DNA of 64,000 nt from Pseudomonas bharatica CSV86 (GTDB lineage: Bacteria; Pseudomonadota; Gammaproteobacteria; Pseudomonadales; Pseudomonadaceae): the NCBI RefSeq assembly GCF_000319305.2, contig NZ_AMWJ02000007.1, positions 257,632 to 321,631 of the forward strand, written 5' to 3'. The position numbers and the translations under genes were made by a program. Below, piece after piece: positions 10,148-17,667 of the stretch. The notes beneath the pieces were generated by a model. That model was not told where the DNA came from and did not search any database. It saw nothing but the letters and a program-made list of their open reading frames with translations. Numbering within the stretch: the stretch's first letter is position 1; the number at the start of each line of letters is the position of its first letter.

Positions 10148-10600
10148 ATGCGAATCATCCAAGCAACCCTTGAGCACCTGGACCTGCTCGCCCCGCTGTT
10201 CGTCAAATACCGCGAGTTCTATGGCGAACTGCCATATCCGGATACCTCCCGCGCCTTCCTGCAAAAACGCCTGGAACGGGGCGAGTCGGTCATCTACCTG
10301 GCCTTGCCGGACGATGACGACAGCAAGCTGATGGGTTTCTGCCAGCTCTACCCGAGCTTCTCCTCGCTGTCGCTGAAGCGGGTATGGATTCTCAACGATA
10401 TCTACGTGGCCGAGGATTCCCGGCGCATGCTGGTGGCCGACCACCTCATGCGCGAGGCCAAGCGCATGGCCAAGGAGACCAACGCCGTGCGCATGCGGGT
10501 CTCGACCAGCAGCAACAACGAGGTGGCGATGCGCACCTACGAGTCCATCGGCTTTCGCGAGGACACAGAGTTCAAGAGCTACGTACTGCCGATCAACTAG
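10148..10600 (+). CDS. GNAT family N-acetyltransferase
   Basis: 150-residue single-domain acetyltransferase. The ATG at 10148 is preceded by a good ribosome site (ACGAGGCC) and gives MRIIQATLEHLDLLAPLF. The acetyl-CoA binding region is visible in the DIYVAEDSRRMLVADHLMREAKR stretch (a variant of the R/Q-x-x-G-x-G/A loop) followed by the MRVSTSSNNEVAMRTYESIGF helix-turn segment seen in many GNAT enzymes. Substrate is unknown. It follows the ethanolamine operon in the same direction after a 105-base gap, so co-transcription is possible, but nothing in the sequence ties it to ethanolamine. The same position in P. aeruginosa also holds an acetyltransferase gene. Confidence 0.88.
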   Translation: MRIIQATLEHLDLLAPLFVKYREFYGELPYPDTSRAFLQKRLERGESVIYLALPDDDDSKLMGFCQLYPSFSSLSLKRVWILNDIYVAEDSRRMLVADHLMREAKRMAKETNAVRMRVSTSSNNEVAMRTYESIGFREDTEFKSYVLPIN

Positions 10601-10618
10601 TCACAAGCACGACACGGA

Positions 10619-10711
10619 CCCTGTGGGAGCTGGCTTGCCAGCGATAGGGCCGGCAAGGGCAATGAGGTTGTCAGATCGGGCCTCATCGCTGGCAAGCCAG
10701 CTCCCACAGGG
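10619..10711. repeat. REP inverted pair
   Basis: Two inverted GTGGGAGCTGGCTTGCC-type units about 40 bases apart lie between the acetyltransferase and DedA genes. The outer ends match perfectly (CCCTGTGGG and CCCACAGGG). Confidence 0.9.
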
Positions 10712-10779
10712 ATCAGTGGAACCCGAAAGTCTCCGCACATTCAGCTACAAACTGCGTAAGCAGAATCCCCTCACAGCCG

Positions 10780-10785
10780 TATAAT
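10780..10785 (+). promoter_or_regulatory. Consensus -10 hexamer upstream of dedA
   Basis: A perfect TATAAT lies 114 bases upstream of the DedA start, just after the REP pair. No good -35 hexamer is visible 16-18 bases upstream, so this is a weak promoter call. Confidence 0.35.
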
Positions 10786-10898
10786 GCCTCCCTTCAGACT
10801 GTGTGAATCGTTACCCAGGCCTGTGGGCAAAAACCTCACACTCCGCACTGCCAGCCATCGCATGCCCGTAAAGCCGGGTCCTGAACAAGGTGCTGTAC

Positions 10899-11549
10899 AT
10901 GGATTTCAACCCGCTGGACCTCATTCTGCATCTCGATACCTACCTCGATCTGCTGGTCAACAACTACGGTCCCTGGATCTACGCGATCCTGTTCCTGGTG
11001 ATCTTCTGTGAAACCGGCCTGGTGGTGATGCCCTTCCTGCCGGGCGATTCCCTGCTGTTCATCGCCGGCGCCGTGGCTGCGGGCGGCGGCATGGACCCGG
11101 TGCTGCTGGGCGGCCTGCTGATGCTGGCGGCGATCCTGGGCGACAGCACCAATTACGTGATCGGACGAACCGCCGGGGAACGGCTGTTCCGTAACCCCGA
11201 CTCGAAGATCTTCCGCCGCGACTACCTGCAGCAGACCCACGATTTCTACGAGCGCCACGGCGGCAAGACCGTGACCCTGGCGCGCTTCCTGCCGATCCTG
11301 CGCACCTTCGCGCCGTTCGTCGCCGGCATCGCGAAAATGTCCTACCCGCGTTTCTTCGGCTTCAGCGTGGCCGGCACCATCCTCTGGGTCGGCGGCCTGG
11401 TGACCCTGGGCTACTTCTTCGGCAACGTGCCGTTCATCAAGCAGAACCTGTCGCTGATGATCGTCGCCATCATCTTCCTGTCGCTGGTCCCGGTGATCAT
11501 CGGTGTGGTCCGTGGCCGCCTGGGCCGCAGCCAGGCCAAGGCGCACTGA
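10899..11549 (+). CDS. DedA family membrane protein
   Basis: 216-residue inner-membrane protein of the DedA/SNARE-associated (VTT domain) family. Members affect proton-motive force, envelope stability and antimicrobial resistance, and some act in lipid flipping. The ATG at 10899 gives MDFNPLDLILHLDTYLD; a GTG nine bases upstream is in frame but lacks a better ribosome site. The family motifs ETGLVVMPFLPGDSLLF and the central GGKTVTLARFLPILRTFAPFVAG (with the conserved F/Y-x-R-x(3)-P and G motifs) are present. Four to five hydrophobic segments are seen. A peptidase gene follows nine bases later, so the two are probably co-transcribed. Confidence 0.92.
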   Translation: MDFNPLDLILHLDTYLDLLVNNYGPWIYAILFLVIFCETGLVVMPFLPGDSLLFIAGAVAAGGGMDPVLLGGLLMLAAILGDSTNYVIGRTAGERLFRNPDSKIFRRDYLQQTHDFYERHGGKTVTLARFLPILRTFAPFVAGIAKMSYPRFFGFSVAGTILWVGGLVTLGYFFGNVPFIKQNLSLMIVAIIFLSLVPVIIGVVRGRLGRSQAKAH

Positions 11550-11558
11550 CCGGCGATC

Positions 11559-12374
11559 ATGTGGAGCTTCAGCGCCTGGCGTCGGCGCCGCACCCTGGAA
11601 CGTCATCCGGTCGATCCACAGCTGTGGCAGCAGGTGCGCGAGCGCCTGCCGATCCTCGACGGCATCAGCAACGCGGAAGACCGCTGGCTACGTGAAGCCT
11701 GCGTGCTGTTTCTCAGCGACAAGCACCTGACCTGCCTGCCCGGGGTCGAGCTGAACGATGGCGAGCGCCTGTTCCTCGCGGCCCAGGCGCAGTTGCCGTT
11801 GCTGCACCTGGGCGCGCTGAACTGGTACCAGGGCTTCCACGAACTGATCCTCTACCCCGACGACTTCCTCAGCCCGCAGCGCCACCGCGACAGCAGCGGC
11901 ATCGAACACGAGTGGGACGCCGAGCACAGTGGCGAAGCCTGGCAACAGGGCCCGGTGATCATGGCCTGGCCCGGCGTGCTCTCCAGCGGTGGCTGGGAAG
12001 GCTACAACCTGGTCATCCACGAGCTGGCACACAAGCTGGACATGCTCAACGGCGACGCCAACGGCTTGCCGCCGCTGCACAACGACATGCGCGTCGGCGA
12101 CTGGGCCACGGCCATGCAACAGGCCTATGACGACCTCAACGCCCAACTGGACCGCAACCCCGACGCCGAAACTGCCATCGATCCCTACGCAGCGGAAAAC
12201 CCGGCGGAATTCTTCGCCGTCACCAGCGAATACTTCTTCAGTGCGCCCGACCTGCTGGCCCAGGCATACCCCCAGGTCTACGCCCAGTTGCGCGGCTTCT
12301 ATCGCCAGGATCCCCTGGCCCGCCTGCAACAGCTGCAGGCCACGCATCCCGGCTACAAAGAAGCCGCGGAGTGA
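11559..12374 (+). CDS. MtfA-like zinc-dependent peptidase
   Basis: 271-residue cytoplasmic M90-family metallopeptidase. The zinc motif HELAH is at residues 154-158, and the downstream acidic ligand lies in NPAEFFAVTSEYFF about 60 residues later, as in MtfA (YeeI), which in E. coli interacts with the glucose repressor Mlc. The hydrophobic WPGVLSSGGWEGYNLV region before the zinc motif is also conserved. It begins nine bases after dedA. Targets in Pseudomonas are not known from the sequence. Confidence 0.9.
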   Translation: MWSFSAWRRRRTLERHPVDPQLWQQVRERLPILDGISNAEDRWLREACVLFLSDKHLTCLPGVELNDGERLFLAAQAQLPLLHLGALNWYQGFHELILYPDDFLSPQRHRDSSGIEHEWDAEHSGEAWQQGPVIMAWPGVLSSGGWEGYNLVIHELAHKLDMLNGDANGLPPLHNDMRVGDWATAMQQAYDDLNAQLDRNPDAETAIDPYAAENPAEFFAVTSEYFFSAPDLLAQAYPQVYAQLRGFYRQDPLARLQQLQATHPGYKEAAE

Positions 12375-12421
12375 ATCGGTCAAGCATCGGGGCGGGCGTG
12401 GCAAGGGCCTTGGAATGTGCC

Positions 12422-12427
12422 TATAAT
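12422..12427 (+). promoter_or_regulatory. Consensus -10 hexamer of ppa
   Basis: TATAAT lies 39 bases upstream of the ppa ATG in the gap after the peptidase gene. The -35 region is poor, so only the -10 is called. Confidence 0.5.
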
Positions 12428-12465
12428 CGCGGCCAATTTTTGGTCAAACACGGGGGCAACGCCCA

Positions 12466-12993
12466 ATGAGCTACAGCAAGATCCCGGCTGGCAAAGACCT
12501 GCCGAACGACATCTACGTCGCCATCGAGATCCCGGCCAACCACGCGCCGATCAAATACGAGATCGACAAGGACAGCGACTGCCTGTTCGTTGACCGCTTC
12601 ATGGCCACCCCTATGTTCTACCCGGCCAACTACGGTTTCATCCCGAACACCCTGGCCGACGACGGTGATCCCCTGGACGTGCTGGTCGTTACCCCGTATC
12701 CGGTCGCTCCAGGCTCGGTGATCCGTGCCCGTCCGGTCGGCGTTCTGAACATGACCGACGATGGTGGCGGCGACGCCAAGATCATCGCCGTACCGCACGA
12801 CAAACTGTCGCAGCTGTACGTAGACGTGAAGGAATACACCGATCTGCCAGCGCTGCTGCTGGAGCAGATCAAGCACTTCTTCGAGAACTACAAGGATCTG
12901 GAGAAAGGCAAATGGGTCAAGATCGACGGCTGGGGCAATGCTGACGCCGCCCGCGCCGAGATCAGCAAGTCGGTCGCTGCCTACAAAGGCTAA
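12466..12993 (+). CDS. ppa: Inorganic pyrophosphatase, family I
   Basis: 175-residue soluble pyrophosphatase that hydrolyses PPi to two phosphates and pulls biosynthetic reactions forward. The signature DDGDPLDVLV around residues 64-72 supplies the metal-binding aspartates; MFYPANYGFIPNTL and the C-terminal FENYKDLEKGKWVKIDGWG segment are typical. Length matches the prokaryotic type I enzyme. It is preceded by a TATAAT hexamer and followed at once by a strong intrinsic terminator, so it is probably a single-gene transcript. Confidence 0.97.
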   Translation: MSYSKIPAGKDLPNDIYVAIEIPANHAPIKYEIDKDSDCLFVDRFMATPMFYPANYGFIPNTLADDGDPLDVLVVTPYPVAPGSVIRARPVGVLNMTDDGGGDAKIIAVPHDKLSQLYVDVKEYTDLPALLLEQIKHFFENYKDLEKGKWVKIDGWGNADAARAEISKSVAAYKG

Positions 12994-13010
12994 GTCCGGT
13001 TGCGTAAAAA

Positions 13011-13034
13011 GCCCCGCATTCGCGGGGCTTTTTT
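13011..13034 (+). terminator. Rho-independent terminator of ppa
   Basis: Stem GCCCCGC / GCGGGGC with a four-base loop followed by six T residues, 17 bases after the ppa stop codon. Confidence 0.92.
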
Positions 13035-13202
13035 ATGGGCGCTGGCATGGAAACCATTCGATCAAATGGCCCTTTGCATAATTAGCGAAAATTCCTACAA
13101 AAATATGGGCAACTGCTGTAATCGTGCATCCTTCGACTCCCCGAAACATCTCAACTCAATGTTTATAGGAAGCCTTGCGCTTGGGTTCTAGACTCGACGC
13201 CC

Positions 13203-13915
13203 ATGAATACTTCCGGTGATCGATTGAAGGCCCTGCTGAGCGAGTGCAACCTGAGCGCTTCGGACTTTGCCGCGCAACGCAAGGTAACCCCCAGCATGTA
13301 AACAACTGGTTCCACCGCGGCGTGCCCCAGGCCCGCCTCGATGAAATCGCCGAACTGCTCTGCGTACGGGCCAAATGGCTGCGTACCGGCGAAGGCCCCA
13401 AGCACAGCTCGCCGCTACCGCGGGTCAATCGCAGCCGCAACGGCCCGTTGCGCAGTGAACCACCAGAGCACAGTGCCCTGAGTTGCCACGGCGAAAACGA
13501 CGTCCGCCTGCAGTTCCATGTACTGCGCGCACGCCAGCTCGAGCCCATCGACCAACGCTACCTGCGCCTGCCGCGCCACGCCCTTGACCGCCTCGGTGTC
13601 GATCCCGGCCAGGCGATCGCCCTGAGCATGCCCGACTACAACATGACTCCGCTGATTCCCTACGGCGCCCCCCTGGCCATCGACCGCGGCCTGACCCGGG
13701 TGGTGGACGGCGAACTCTACGCCGTACTGCACAACGGCCAATTGCGCATCAACAGCCTGAGCAAACGCAGCAACGGCGCCCTGCGCCTGCACAGCCACGA
13801 CAGCGAGGGTTTTCCCTGCGAGAACTACGGAGTCGGCCAATCCCGCGGCCACCAGCTGGAAGTGCTGGGCTGGGTGTTCTGGTGGGCGCAATATCGCAGC
13901 GAAAGGCCGGACTGA
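13203..13915 (+). CDS. HTH/S24-like repressor-type regulator (frameshifted)
   Basis: About 237 residues after repair. The first 30 codons (MNTSGDRLKALLSECNLSAS) and the continuation QHVNNWFHRGVPQARLDEIA form an XRE/Cro-type helix-turn-helix. The C-terminal half (residues about 105-230) resembles the S24/LexA-like domain of phage-type repressors, with conserved NYGVGQSRGHQLEVLGWVFWW at the end. I could not identify a convincing Ser-Lys self-cleavage dyad, so autoproteolysis is doubtful. The frame breaks at the C run 13288-13292, where one C is missing. There are no phage genes nearby, so it seems to be a stand-alone chromosomal regulator. It has its own AT-rich upstream region and a terminator after it. 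Target genes are unknown. Confidence 0.72.
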
Positions 13916-14118
13916 AGCGCCGGAGTGCATTTTTTGCTGGGCATTGCGAGTCATTCCCAGTATGCTGTGCGCCACCTCAGCCCTGAGTGCCGCTTGCATC
14001 TCACGGGCCGGGCGAGGTCTCACACAGCCCTCGCTCATACGGCACCACCCTGCGGTGCCGTCCAACGATTTGAAGGCGGTTGCGGCTTGCCAAAAGCCAG
14101 CCAGAACTGTCCCCGAGA

Positions 14119-14141
14119 AGCCGGCCACAAGCCGGCTTTTT
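14119..14141 (+). terminator. Rho-independent terminator after S24-like regulator
   Basis: Stem AGCCGGC / GCCGGCT with loop CACAA followed by five T residues. It lies about 200 bases after the regulator and at the very end of the convergent hypothetical gene. The 200 bases in between hold no open frame I can support. Confidence 0.8.
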
Positions 14142-14634
14142 AATTTCCGTTGTTGCCGCTTCCCTCGCCAACCCGCCTGACCCCCGTCAGCGCCAGAAAC
14201 GAATTCATCTGCCCATACGGCGCTCGATATACCCCCAACGCATTCAGGTACTTCACGCTGATCGCCGCCAGTTCCCAGGCCATGGGTTCGTCGTCGATGG
14301 AGAACGCCTGCTCCGAGACGAACAGGTCCAGCCCGGTGAGATCACCCAGGGCCTTGAGCGGCGCTGATCGTTCACGGTGCCGGGGCAGCAACGTTTCGTT
14401 GCTCCAGGCCCAGCGCCAGGTGTTTTCATTGCCGGCATGGCTGCCGATGGGAATGACATCCGCCTCGACCACCTTGTTGTCGTCGAGGTCGTACATTTCC
14501 AGTAGACCGGCCTCCTGGTCGAACGACCATCGGGCGTGACCGGCGAGGTGGTGCTCGGTTTCGAGCAGTTGCTGTTTTTCCTTGAGTTCGTCCTTGGCAG
14601 ACCGCAGGAAGCGGTCGAAATGTTCGTTGATCAT
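14140..14634 (-). CDS. Conserved hypothetical protein, DUF6882-like
   Basis: 164-residue soluble protein with no signal peptide. The sequence around HARWSFDQEAGLLEMYDLDDNKVVEADV and the NTWRWAWSNETLLP tryptophan-rich stretch are reminiscent of DUF6882 proteins, a family with no known function. The ATG at 14634 has AGGAAA seven bases upstream. It is convergent with the S24-like regulator. I cannot assign a role. Confidence 0.7.
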   Translation of the reverse strand: MINEHFDRFLRSAKDELKEKQQLLETEHHLAGHARWSFDQEAGLLEMYDLDDNKVVEADVIPIGSHAGNENTWRWAWSNETLLPRHRERSAPLKALGDLTGLDLFVSEQAFSIDDEPMAWELAAISVKYLNALGVYRAPYGQMNSFLALTGVRRVGEGSGNNGN

Positions 14635-14714
14635 GAGATTTCCTGAACGCTGCGGATGGCGTGGCCGGAACGATCAAGAGTAGCCGCGATTCGCCAGACC
14701 GCGGCAAATACACC

Positions 14715-15580
14715 TCACCCCCGCGGGGACGGCGGCGGCAGCAGCTCCAGTACGCGATCGCGGCCGCCCTCGGCCACCAGGTAAGTGCCACGCCCGGTAG
14801 CCACGATGGATTGCGGCGCCTTGAGGAAGGACAACACCGTGCGTTGCTCGCCCTGCGGATCCACCAGCAGCAGGCGGGCGCGGTGGGTGGAGTCCTCGCT
14901 TATCCACAGGCCACGCTGGTCACACATCAGGAAGGTGGGCTGGTTGAGGCCACTGAGAATCACCGGGTCGCTGCGGTCCTCGGTCAACTGGCGGACCAGG
15001 CCGGTTTCCTTTTCGCTGTACAGCAGGCGGCCATCGCTGCAACGGGTAATCGACTCGGTTTCAGTGAGACCATCCCTCAGCACGGTCAGCGAGCCGTCAC
15101 TCCAGCGGTAGCGCATCAGGCGACCGTCACCCTTGCGATCCTCGATGGCGTAGAGATCCTCGCCGTCGTTCCACAGGCCCTGGACATTGTTGCCACTGAA
15201 CAACGGCGTTACCTGGCCGTCCTTGAACAGGCTGACCGGCGCGTTGCCTACTTCCTGGCTGAACACCCAGCCACCGAGCGCGGGGTCATGCCGTCGGGCT
15301 TGGACAGCCCGCCCACCAGGGTTTCGCGCTGGCCGTCGGGCTGGATGCGCACGATGCTGCCTTTGCTGCCTCGCAATTCCTGGCTGATCAGCAACGAGCC
15401 ATCCGGCAAAGGCGCCAGGGACGCCGCCTTGGGCACGGCGCGGTAGACGACCTGGAAGCTCCAGTCGCCAGAAGCCTGCACCGGGTAGAAGCTTTGCCAG
15501 GCAAAGAAACCCAGCGCGGCGAGGACCAGCACAGCGCCGGCAAGCACTAGCTGACGCAATACAGAGAAGCTTCGAGTCAT
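14715..15580 (-). CDS. Membrane-anchored SMP-30-like beta-propeller protein (frameshifted)
   Basis: About 288 residues after repair. An N-terminal hydrophobic helix (RQLVLAGAVLVLAALGFFAW) anchors or exports the protein, and the rest has the repeated short strands and ISQELRGSKGSIVRI / YAIEDRKGDGRLMRY / DGRLLYSEKETGLVRQL pattern of an SMP-30/strictosidine-synthase type six-bladed propeller. The first frame ends wrongly after SKPDGMTP and the true continuation ALGGWVFSQEVGN is in the next frame. The break is in the G run 15282-15285 on the plus strand, one base short. No catalytic residue can be assigned. It sits directly downstream of mntP on the same strand, with three bases between. Confidence 0.72.
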
Positions 15581-15583
15581 GGA

Positions 15584-16150
15584 TCAGACCGCCGTCAGGT
15601 GTTCATAAAGGATGGCCGCGCCCACCAGCATCAGTACCACGCCACCGGCGATCTCGGCGCGCTTGCCGACGACCGCGCCGAGCACGCGACCAAGCATCAC
15701 GCCGACAGTGACCATCACACAGGTAGCCATGCCGATTGCCGCTGCCGCGACCAGTATGTTCACGTCGACGAAGGCCAGGCCCACGCCCACCGCCATGGCA
15801 TCGATGCTGGTGGCGAACGCGGTCACGGCAAGGATTAAGAAGGAATGCTGGCTGGCTTTTTCTTCGGCTTCGTCTTCGTGCTTGAGACCGTTGTAGATCA
15901 TGTGAAGGCCAAGTGCCAGTAGCAGGCCGAATGCGATCCAGTGGTCCCAGTTTTCCACGTATCGCACCGCTGCCTGGCCGATGCCCCAGCCGACGACGGG
16001 GGTGATGGCCTCGATCACACCGAAGATCAGGCCGGTGCGCAGGGCTTCGCTGAAGCGCGGTTTATGCAGGCTTGAGCCTTTGCCGATGGCGGCGGCAAAC
16101 GCATCGGTGGACATCGCCATGGCGAGGAAGAAAAGGGAAATCGGGTTCAC
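15584..16150 (-). CDS. mntP: MntP manganese efflux pump
   Basis: 188-residue inner-membrane exporter that protects against excess manganese. The two repeated halves carry the hallmark acidic motifs STDAFAAAIGKG (near residue 15) and SIDAMAVGVGLAFVD (near residue 115), and about six hydrophobic helices are visible. Translation starts at a GTG at 16150. The leader contains a yybP-ykoY manganese riboswitch, which is the known control element of mntP in several proteobacteria, so expression should rise when Mn(II) is high. The propeller gene follows and may be co-transcribed. Confidence 0.95.
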   Translation of the reverse strand: MNPISLFFLAMAMSTDAFAAAIGKGSSLHKPRFSEALRTGLIFGVIEAITPVVGWGIGQAAVRYVENWDHWIAFGLLLALGLHMIYNGLKHEDEAEEKASQHSFLILAVTAFATSIDAMAVGVGLAFVDVNILVAAAAIGMATCVMVTVGVMLGRVLGAVVGKRAEIAGGVVLMLVGAAILYEHLTAV

Positions 16151-16161
16151 GGTTTCTATCC

Positions 16162-16201
16162 AGTCGGGCTATGAGTCAACGACGCAACCACACGCCCGAC
16201 T
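16162..16201 (-). promoter_or_regulatory. Second hairpin near the mntP start (expression platform)
   Basis: On the coding strand AGTCGGGC (16194-16201) can pair with GCCCGACT (16162-16169), whose 3' end is 12 bases from the GTG start and abuts the weak ribosome site. It overlaps in time and space with the 14-base stem that competes with the aptamer, so it may be the element that finally hides or frees the start. Confidence 0.5.
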
Positions 16202-16208
16202 CCAGGCA

Positions 16209-16323
16209 TGGTTGCATCGTTGGTCTCGCCAACCAGAAGGTGTTCACGCCACGGCTGCTGCCGAGAATGTTGACGCGAACGCTCATGACCAAGGGTCAGG
16301 AGCAGGCTACTCCCCAACAAGGG
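16209..16323 (-). promoter_or_regulatory. yybP-ykoY manganese riboswitch of mntP
   Basis: On the minus strand the leader begins TTGTTGGGGAGTAGCC and ends GGCGAGACCAACGA; the GGGGAGTAGC and GGCGAGACC boxes are the conserved metal-binding halves of the yybP-ykoY aptamer, and TTGTTGG pairs with CCAACGA to close stem P1. The 3' strand of P1 lies inside a 14-base segment (16209-16222) that can instead pair with 16177-16190 just upstream of the gene (13 Watson-Crick pairs and one G-U). Metal binding would hold P1 together and prevent that alternative stem. There is no U-run after it, so control is more likely on translation than on termination. Confidence 0.88.
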
Positions 16324-16398
16324 TGGCCAATATAGTGGCCCGGATGTGAAAAAAACATCAACCGAAAACGACTTTTCCTACATCAAGGCGTCTGGACG

Positions 16399-16431
16399 GG
16401 CCTCATCGCTGGCAAGCCAGCTCCCACAGGG
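16399..16431. repeat. Single REP unit
   Basis: One copy of the GCTGGCAAGCCAGCTCCCAC-type REP without an inverted partner of the same subtype nearby. Confidence 0.8.
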
Positions 16432-16519
16432 ATCGCGTACACCACTGAAACCGTGGGAGTCCGCCCAGCCTTTCAGGCTGCGCTGTCGCGCAGAGAACAG
16501 TTCCAAAGCACGACGCGTA

Positions 16520-16597
16520 CCCTGTGGGAGCGGGTTCACCCGCGATTGCGGTAGTGAATTCACAATAGCAATCGCGGGTGAACCCGCTCCCACAAGG
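16520..16597. repeat. REP inverted pair of a second subtype (GTGGGAGCGGGTTCACCC)
   Basis: Two inverted copies whose arms read GTGGGAGCGGGTTCACCCGC, different in the stem from the GCTGGCTTGCC subtype used elsewhere in the window but sharing the GTGGGAG head. The two subtypes therefore coexist within about 100 bases in this gap. The region 16324-16670 contains only these repeats and the mntP leader promoter region. Confidence 0.88.
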
Positions 16598-16670
16598 TCC
16601 CTGCAAATCAAAGAGTTATGTTTTGTTCTATGAGAATTGGCTTGCCGGCGATGAGGCCCTCAAGAAAACA

Positions 16671-17570
16671 TCAGAGGTTCTGGTCGAGGAAGGTCACCAC
16701 AGTCCCCATGCACGCCACCCGCTCTTCCACGTGCGGCATATGGCTCGAGTTCTCGAACAGCGCCCAGCGAATCCCCGGGATCAGGTCCAGGTATGGCTTG
16801 ACCACCAGCGGCGTGGCTTCGTCATAGCGCCCGGAAATCAGCAGGCTTGGCACGTTGATGCGCGGCAGGCGATCAACGATGGTCCAGTCCTTGGTGCTGC
16901 CGATCACGTGGAATTCGTTCGGCCCGGTCATGGCGTGGTACACGGTGGGGTCGGCGTCGACCTGGGCGAAGGTCCGCGCCACTTCGTCCGGCCAGGGGTT
17001 GAGGCGGCAGACATGACGGTCGTAGAAGACCCGGGTCGCGGCGATGTAGTCGGCGGCGGTGAAGTCACCAGCGGCCTCGTGGCGCAGCAGGGTGTCCTGC
17101 ACGTCCTGCGGCAGTTCCTCGCGCAGGCGGTTGGCTTCCTTGACCCAGGTGCGCATGTCTGCCGGCGAGTTGGCGATCACCAGGCAGCGCAGCCCGGCCG
17201 GGCGCCGTACCGCGTGCTCGCTGGCGAGCATGCCGCCCCAGGACTGGCCGAGCAGCGCGTAGCGGTCGCGAATGCCCAGATGGTCGAGCAGGTTGTCGAG
17301 TTCTTCGAGGAACAGGCTCACGGTCCAGAATGACGGCGGCATGTCCGGCAGATGGGTCGAGCGCCCGTTGCCGAGCTGATCGTAGTGGATGACCGGGTAG
17401 CCACCGGCCGCGACATCCTTGTAGGCATCGACGTAGTCATGGGTACAACCCGGGCCGCCATGCAGGATGACCAGCGGGGTGCGCCCGCACTCCAGGTCAC
17501 CGGTGACGCGATACCAGGTCTGATAACTACCGAAAGGGGCAAAGCCTTCACGCGATTTGATGAGTTCCAT
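16671..17570 (-). CDS. pipA: Proline iminopeptidase-like hydrolase PipA
   Basis: 299-residue alpha/beta hydrolase of the proline iminopeptidase / amino-acid amidase family (S33). The oxyanion motif HGGPG is at residues 37-41, the nucleophile Ser110 is in GQSWGG, and the acid and base are visible in SGRYDEATP and NSSHMPH near the C-terminus. The ATG at 17570 is preferred over 17615 because CGGAG lies ten bases upstream and the protein then starts MELIKSREGF. It lies downstream of pipR on the same strand, with a 16-base palindrome 61-76 bases ahead of its start. By analogy with the PipR system of Pseudomonas GM79, it should be the PipR-activated peptidase gene acting on short peptides or amides. 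Confidence 0.85.
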   Translation of the reverse strand: MELIKSREGFAPFGSYQTWYRVTGDLECGRTPLVILHGGPGCTHDYVDAYKDVAAGGYPVIHYDQLGNGRSTHLPDMPPSFWTVSLFLEELDNLLDHLGIRDRYALLGQSWGGMLASEHAVRRPAGLRCLVIANSPADMRTWVKEANRLREELPQDVQDTLLRHEAAGDFTAADYIAATRVFYDRHVCRLNPWPDEVARTFAQVDADPTVYHAMTGPNEFHVIGSTKDWTIVDRLPRINVPSLLISGRYDEATPLVVKPYLDLIPGIRWALFENSSHMPHVEERVACMGTVVTFLDQNL

Positions 17571-17630
17571 TTCATCGGGCTCCGTGCGGATCGTAGGGCA
17601 TACCATAGCCGCCACGTGCCTCGGGCATAA

Positions 17631-17646
17631 CTAGAGAATTCTCTAG
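17631..17646. promoter_or_regulatory. Lux-box-like perfect palindrome upstream of pipA
   Basis: CTAGAGAATTCTCTAG is a perfect 16-base inverted repeat in the 97-base gap between the pipR stop and the pipA start, centred about 68 bases before the pipA ATG. Size, symmetry and position fit a LuxR-family operator; assignment to PipR is inference. Confidence 0.65.
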
Positions 17647-17667
17647 GTTTTCGCGATTTTTCCGCTA

